Origin: DASSUW01 sp963835525
GTDB taxonomy: Bacteria > Actinomycetota > Thermoleophilia > Solirubrobacterales > Solirubrobacteraceae
Reading direction: 5' to 3'
Length of the DNA stretch: 64,000 nucleotides
Assembly (NCBI GenBank): GCA_963835525.1
Contig: CAWIFM010000003.1
Coordinates: 372,001-436,000, forward strand
Shown here: in pieces, positions 60,309-64,000 of the stretch
How positions within the stretch are numbered: position 1 is the first letter of the stretch
Layout: each line of letters begins with the position of its first letter
Position numbers and translations under genes: made by a program
Notes under the pieces: model-generated
Database searches by the model: none
The model's input: the letters and a program-made list of their open reading frames with translations, nothing else
What the model was told of the DNA's origin: nothing

Positions 60309-61280
60309 ATGGCCGCCTACATCGTCCGCCGTTTGGTCTGGGTGATCTTCCTGCTGTTCGTGGTCACCCTGGTCACGTTCATCGTCTTCACGGTGCTGCC
60401 CGCCGCCGACCCGGCGGTGCTGCGCGCCGGGCGCCAGCCCTCGCCCGAGCTGGTGGAGTCGATCCGCCAGCAGTTCGGCCTCGACGACCCGCTGATCGTC
60501 CAGTTCTTCGGCTACATCGGCGACATCCTGCCGTTCTTCGGCGGCGACGGCTTCAACTTCGGCTACTCGTACCAGTCCAACCAGGAAGTGCTGCCGCAGA
60601 TCCTCGACCGGCTCCCGGCGACGATCTTCCTCACCGCCGGCGCCGTCATCCTGTGGCTGTCGATCGGCATCCCGGTCGGCATGATCTCCGCGATCAAGAC
60701 CGGCACCTGGCTCGACCGCGTGAGCATGACGCTGGCGCTGATCGCCATCTCGGCGCCGGTCTACTTCCTCGGGCTCGTCGCGTTGTTCCTGTTCGACGAC
60801 AGCATCGGGCGCTTCCCGCTGCTGCCGGGCAGCGGCGCCTATCAGGACGCCACGAACATCTTCGGCAAGGCGGAGGCGCTGATCATGCCCTGGTGCGTGC
60901 TCGCCGCCGCGTTCGCGGCGATCTACGCGCGCTTCCTGCGCGGCAATCTGATCGACACCATGCAGGAGGACTACATCCGCACCGCCCGGGCCAAGGGGCT
61001 CTCCGAGCGGCGCGTGATCTTCAAGCACGGCGTGCGCTCCGCGATCACGCCGATCGTGACACTGCTCGGTCTCGACATCGGCATCCTGCTCGGCGGGGCC
61101 ATCCTGACCGAGACGGTGTTCAACATCCAGGGGATCGGCCGCTTCGCCTACGAGGCGATCGTTCGGTTTGACCTCCCCGTGATCCAGGGCACCGTCCTGT
61201 TCGGAGCGTTCTTCATCGTCATCATGAGCCTCGTCGTAGACATCCTCTACGCCTTCATCGATCCCCGGGTCAGGTACTGA
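60309..61280 (+). CDS. Oligopeptide/dipeptide ABC transporter permease (DppB/OppB type)
   Basis: 323 residues. AAYIVRRLVWVIFLLFVVTL at the N terminus, six helices, and the EAA loop YIRTARAKGLSERRVIFKHG (about 216-235) contacting the ATPases. An external loop after helix 1 (about 45-95) is typical of DppB. Partner of the DppC-type permease. The stop and the next ATG share one base (TGATG). Confidence 0.94.
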   Translation: MAAYIVRRLVWVIFLLFVVTLVTFIVFTVLPAADPAVLRAGRQPSPELVESIRQQFGLDDPLIVQFFGYIGDILPFFGGDGFNFGYSYQSNQEVLPQILDRLPATIFLTAGAVILWLSIGIPVGMISAIKTGTWLDRVSMTLALIAISAPVYFLGLVALFLFDDSIGRFPLLPGSGAYQDATNIFGKAEALIMPWCVLAAAFAAIYARFLRGNLIDTMQEDYIRTARAKGLSERRVIFKHGVRSAITPIVTLLGLDIGILLGGAILTETVFNIQGIGRFAYEAIVRFDLPVIQGTVLFGAFFIVIMSLVVDILYAFIDPRVRY

Positions 61281-62334
61281 TGCCCGCCCTCCTGGAGGTC
61301 GAAGACCTCCGCGTCCACTTCGAGACGGAGGACGGCCTGGTCAAGGCCGTCGACGGCATCTCCTACACCGTCGACCGCGGCCAGACGCTCGGGATCGTGG
61401 GCGAGTCCGGCTCGGGCAAGTCGGTCTCCTCGCTCACCGTCATGGGCCTCACGCGCGCTCGCAACGCGCGCATCTCCGGCACGGTGAAGTTCGACGGCAA
61501 GGACCTGCTCGGCGCCTCCGACGACGACCTGCGCGCGATCCGCGGCAACGACATCGCGATGATCTTCCAGGATCCGCTGTCGTCGCTGCACCCCTTCTAC
61601 AAGGTGGGCAATCAGATCGTCGAGGCGATCCAGGTGCACAGGGACGTCTCGAAGGCACAGGCCTACGACCGCGCGGTCGAGATGCTGAGCCTGGTCGGCA
61701 TCCCCGAGCCGCGCCGGCGGGCGGAGTCCTACCCGCACGAGTTCTCCGGTGGCATGCGCCAGCGCGCGATGATCGCCATGGCACTCGCCAACGATCCGAA
61801 GCTGCTGATCGCCGACGAGCCCACCACGGCGCTCGACGTCACCGTCCAGGCGCAGATCCTCGAGCTGATCGAGAAGCTCCAGAGCGAGTTCGACACCGCC
61901 GTCGTGGTCATCACGCACGACCTCGGGGTGGTGGCCGAGATGGCCGACGAGATCAGCGTCATGTACGCCGGCCGCATCATCGAGAAGGGCACGGCCGACA
62001 CGATCTTCAACGCGCCCGAGCACCCCTACACGTGGGGCCTGCTGAGCTCGATCCCGCGCATGGACGCCCCGCGCGGTGAGGAGCTGGTGCCGATCCCGGG
62101 CCGGCCGCCGTCGCTCATCAACCTCCCCGGCGGCTGCTCGTTCCACCCGCGCTGCCCGTACGTGCGCGACGCGCACCGGCGCGTGGAGCCGACGCTCGAG
62201 CCGGTGGCGGACAATTCGGACCACAAGGTCGCCTGCCTGCTCGACTCCGGCACGCGCCGCAAGCTGTGGGACGAGCTGCAGTCCGGCGTCAAGCCCGAGG
62301 AGGCGCGCAAGGACGTCATCGAGGAGGCTGCGCC

Positions 62335-62338
<4 letters not shown>
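61280..62338 (+). CDS. Oligopeptide ABC transporter ATP-binding protein (DppD/OppD type)
   Basis: 352 residues. Walker A GESGSGKSV (about 40-48), Q-loop IFQDPLSSLHPFYKVGNQI, signature FSGGMRQRAMIAMALA (about 155-170), Walker B LLIADEPTTALDVT and switch His in VITHDLGVVAEM. The C terminus carries the Oligo_HPY cysteine cluster (CSFHPRCPY and the final C), which binds an iron-sulfur cluster in some relatives. GTGA overlap with the next ATPase gene. Confidence 0.95.
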
Positions 62339-63340
<1,002 letters not shown>

Positions 63341-63360
<20 letters not shown>

Positions 63361-63652
63361 CCAGCTTCGCCAGGCGCTCGTCCCACTCGGCGCCGACCTC
63401 GGTCATCCACCGCATGGCGTCTGCCAGCGGCGCGGGCGTGAGCGTGTAGCGCGTCTCGCGCCCCTCGCGGCGCGCGGTGACGAGCCCGGCGTCGGAGAGC
63501 GAGTGAAGGTGCTTGGAGACGGCCTGGCGGCTCATCGGGAGGTCGCCGGCCAGCGACGAGGCGGTCAGGCCGGGCTGGTCGGCGAGCGTGCGCATGACCT
63601 CGCGGCGCGTGGGGTCGGCGAGCGCCCCGAAGACCTCGTTCAGGCCGGGCAC
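63341..63652 (-). CDS. ArsR-family winged-helix transcriptional regulator (second copy type)
   Basis: 103 residues. VFGALADPTRREVMRTLADQ (about 6-25), recognition helix MSRQAVSKHLHSLSDAGLV and wing EGRETRYTLTPAPLADAM. No metal-binding cysteines. GTG 63652 was chosen because the family begins right there and the upstream open frame is the other strand's coding register; it overlaps the SRPBCC gene by 13 bases. Here the SRPBCC gene comes first, the reverse of the pair at 26-27 kb. Confidence 0.88.
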
Positions 63653-63978
63653 AGCATGGCGGCCGACGCCAGCGCGGAGAGCTTCGGGCCCCACACCGTG
63701 TCGTGGCGCTCCTCGGTCACCGTGAAGCGCGTGCCGCCCGGGTGATCGTCGAGCCGCCATTCGACGCGCGAGCCGCCCCAGGTGAAGACGATCCGCTCCT
63801 CGGCCTCGACCAGCTCGATCACGCCGTCGCGCTCGTCCGCGTGGATCGGCGCACCCTCCTCGGCCTCGAACTCGACGTCGTCGGCGAGCCACTCGCGCAG
63901 CTCGTCCTCCTCGGTGACCAGCTCCCACGCCCGCTCGCGCGGCACGGGGAGGACGATCTCGCGGGTTACGCAACTCAT
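63640..63978 (-). CDS. Short SRPBCC (AHSA1-type) protein
   Basis: 112 residues. REIVLPVPRERAWELVTEED (about 6-25), LREWLADDVEFEAEEG, RIVFTWGGSRVEWRLDD and TRFTVTEERHDT are AHSA1 elements; it is about 40-50 residues shorter than the copy at 26.4 kb and ends soon after the last strand, lacking most of the C-terminal helix. The next gene starts within its end, so the two are co-translated. TACTAT lies 9 bases before the ATG. Confidence 0.8.
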   Translation of the reverse strand: MSCVTREIVLPVPRERAWELVTEEDELREWLADDVEFEAEEGAPIHADERDGVIELVEAEERIVFTWGGSRVEWRLDDHPGGTRFTVTEERHDTVWGPKLSALASAAMLCPA

Positions 63979-63993
63979 AGGTTGCGCATAGTA
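63969..63993 (-). promoter_or_regulatory. Promoter and inverted repeat at the start of the SRPBCC-ArsR operon
   Basis: -10 TACTAT (63993-63988, minus strand) followed by 9 bases to ATG 63978. The inverted repeat CGCAAC-6 bases-GTTGCG (63969-63986) covers the start codon and the region just after the -10 box. A regulator bound there would block initiation. The -35 region lies partly beyond the window. Confidence 0.6.
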
Positions 63994-64000
63994 CCATGGG

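Overview
This is a 64 kb stretch of very GC-rich chromosome from a free-living bacterium, most likely an actinobacterium of the deep-branching class Thermoleophilia (Solirubrobacter/Conexibacter relatives). The reasons are the base composition, frequent GTG starts, a class E-type sortase, menaquinone genes, a split cytochrome b with a cytochrome c fused to its second half, and TANNNT boxes placed 6-9 bases before start codons (leaderless transcription). The class is an inference; no rRNA gene is present. Apart from an intein in dnaB, I see no insertion sequence, prophage or CRISPR array. The gene content is mostly core housekeeping.

Layout. 1-5.2 kb: parA (cut at the edge), parB, tRNA-Ile, a SUFU-domain gene, a bifunctional-nuclease-family gene, then ddl and an aminotransferase on the minus strand. 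5.2-11.3 kb: DUF4126 protein, an alkaline-phosphatase-superfamily enzyme, a YmdB-like phosphodiesterase, an AI-2E-type permease with a zinc ribbon, and an ABC-2 exporter. 11.3-19 kb: one long plus-strand run combining heme synthesis (hemB, a two-domain siroheme-decarboxylase-like protein, hemL), the menaquinol:cytochrome c reductase (Rieske, cyt b, cyt b/c fusion) and menaquinone synthesis (menG, polyprenyl synthase). 19-21.7 kb: tatA, tatC, a TPR protein and tRNA-Lys; Tat probably exports the Rieske protein encoded just upstream. 21.6-28.5 kb: MMPL transporter, a two-component pair, a methyltransferase, an ArsR/SRPBCC pair, and a MoaD-like/class IV aminotransferase reading frame. 28.5-31.5 kb: UDP-GlcNAc epimerase, RDD protein, purA. 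31.5-36.9 kb: the replication/ribosome cluster rpsF-ssb-rpsR-rplI-dnaB-helicase loader. 37-43.4 kb: two trehalose synthases, an HtrA protease and a sensor/regulator pair. 43.6-50.8 kb: an M28-like membrane protein, sortase and FlgM-like protein, then thiL, infA, a cold-shock gene, a penicillin-binding protein and MscS. 50.8-57.2 kb: HAD hydrolase, CPBP protease, L,D-transpeptidase, YbdK-type ligase, pyrE, ROK regulator, methyltransferase and tRNA-Arg. 57.4-64 kb: a complete oligopeptide ABC operon and a second ArsR/SRPBCC pair.

Genes are packed very tightly. Same-strand neighbours often overlap by ATGA, GTGA or TTGA. Four convergent pairs end on the same CTAG, which gives both genes a TAG stop. 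At least five conserved genes are each broken by one extra base, and up to three more look as if one base is missing. That pattern suggests residual indel errors in the assembly, so these genes are probably intact in the organism. The most unusual biology is the siroheme-decarboxylase-like fusion between hemB and hemL, the intein in the DnaB P-loop, the MoaD-aminotransferase reading frame, two ArsR/SRPBCC operons with operators overlapping leaderless promoters, and two unannotated small reading frames.
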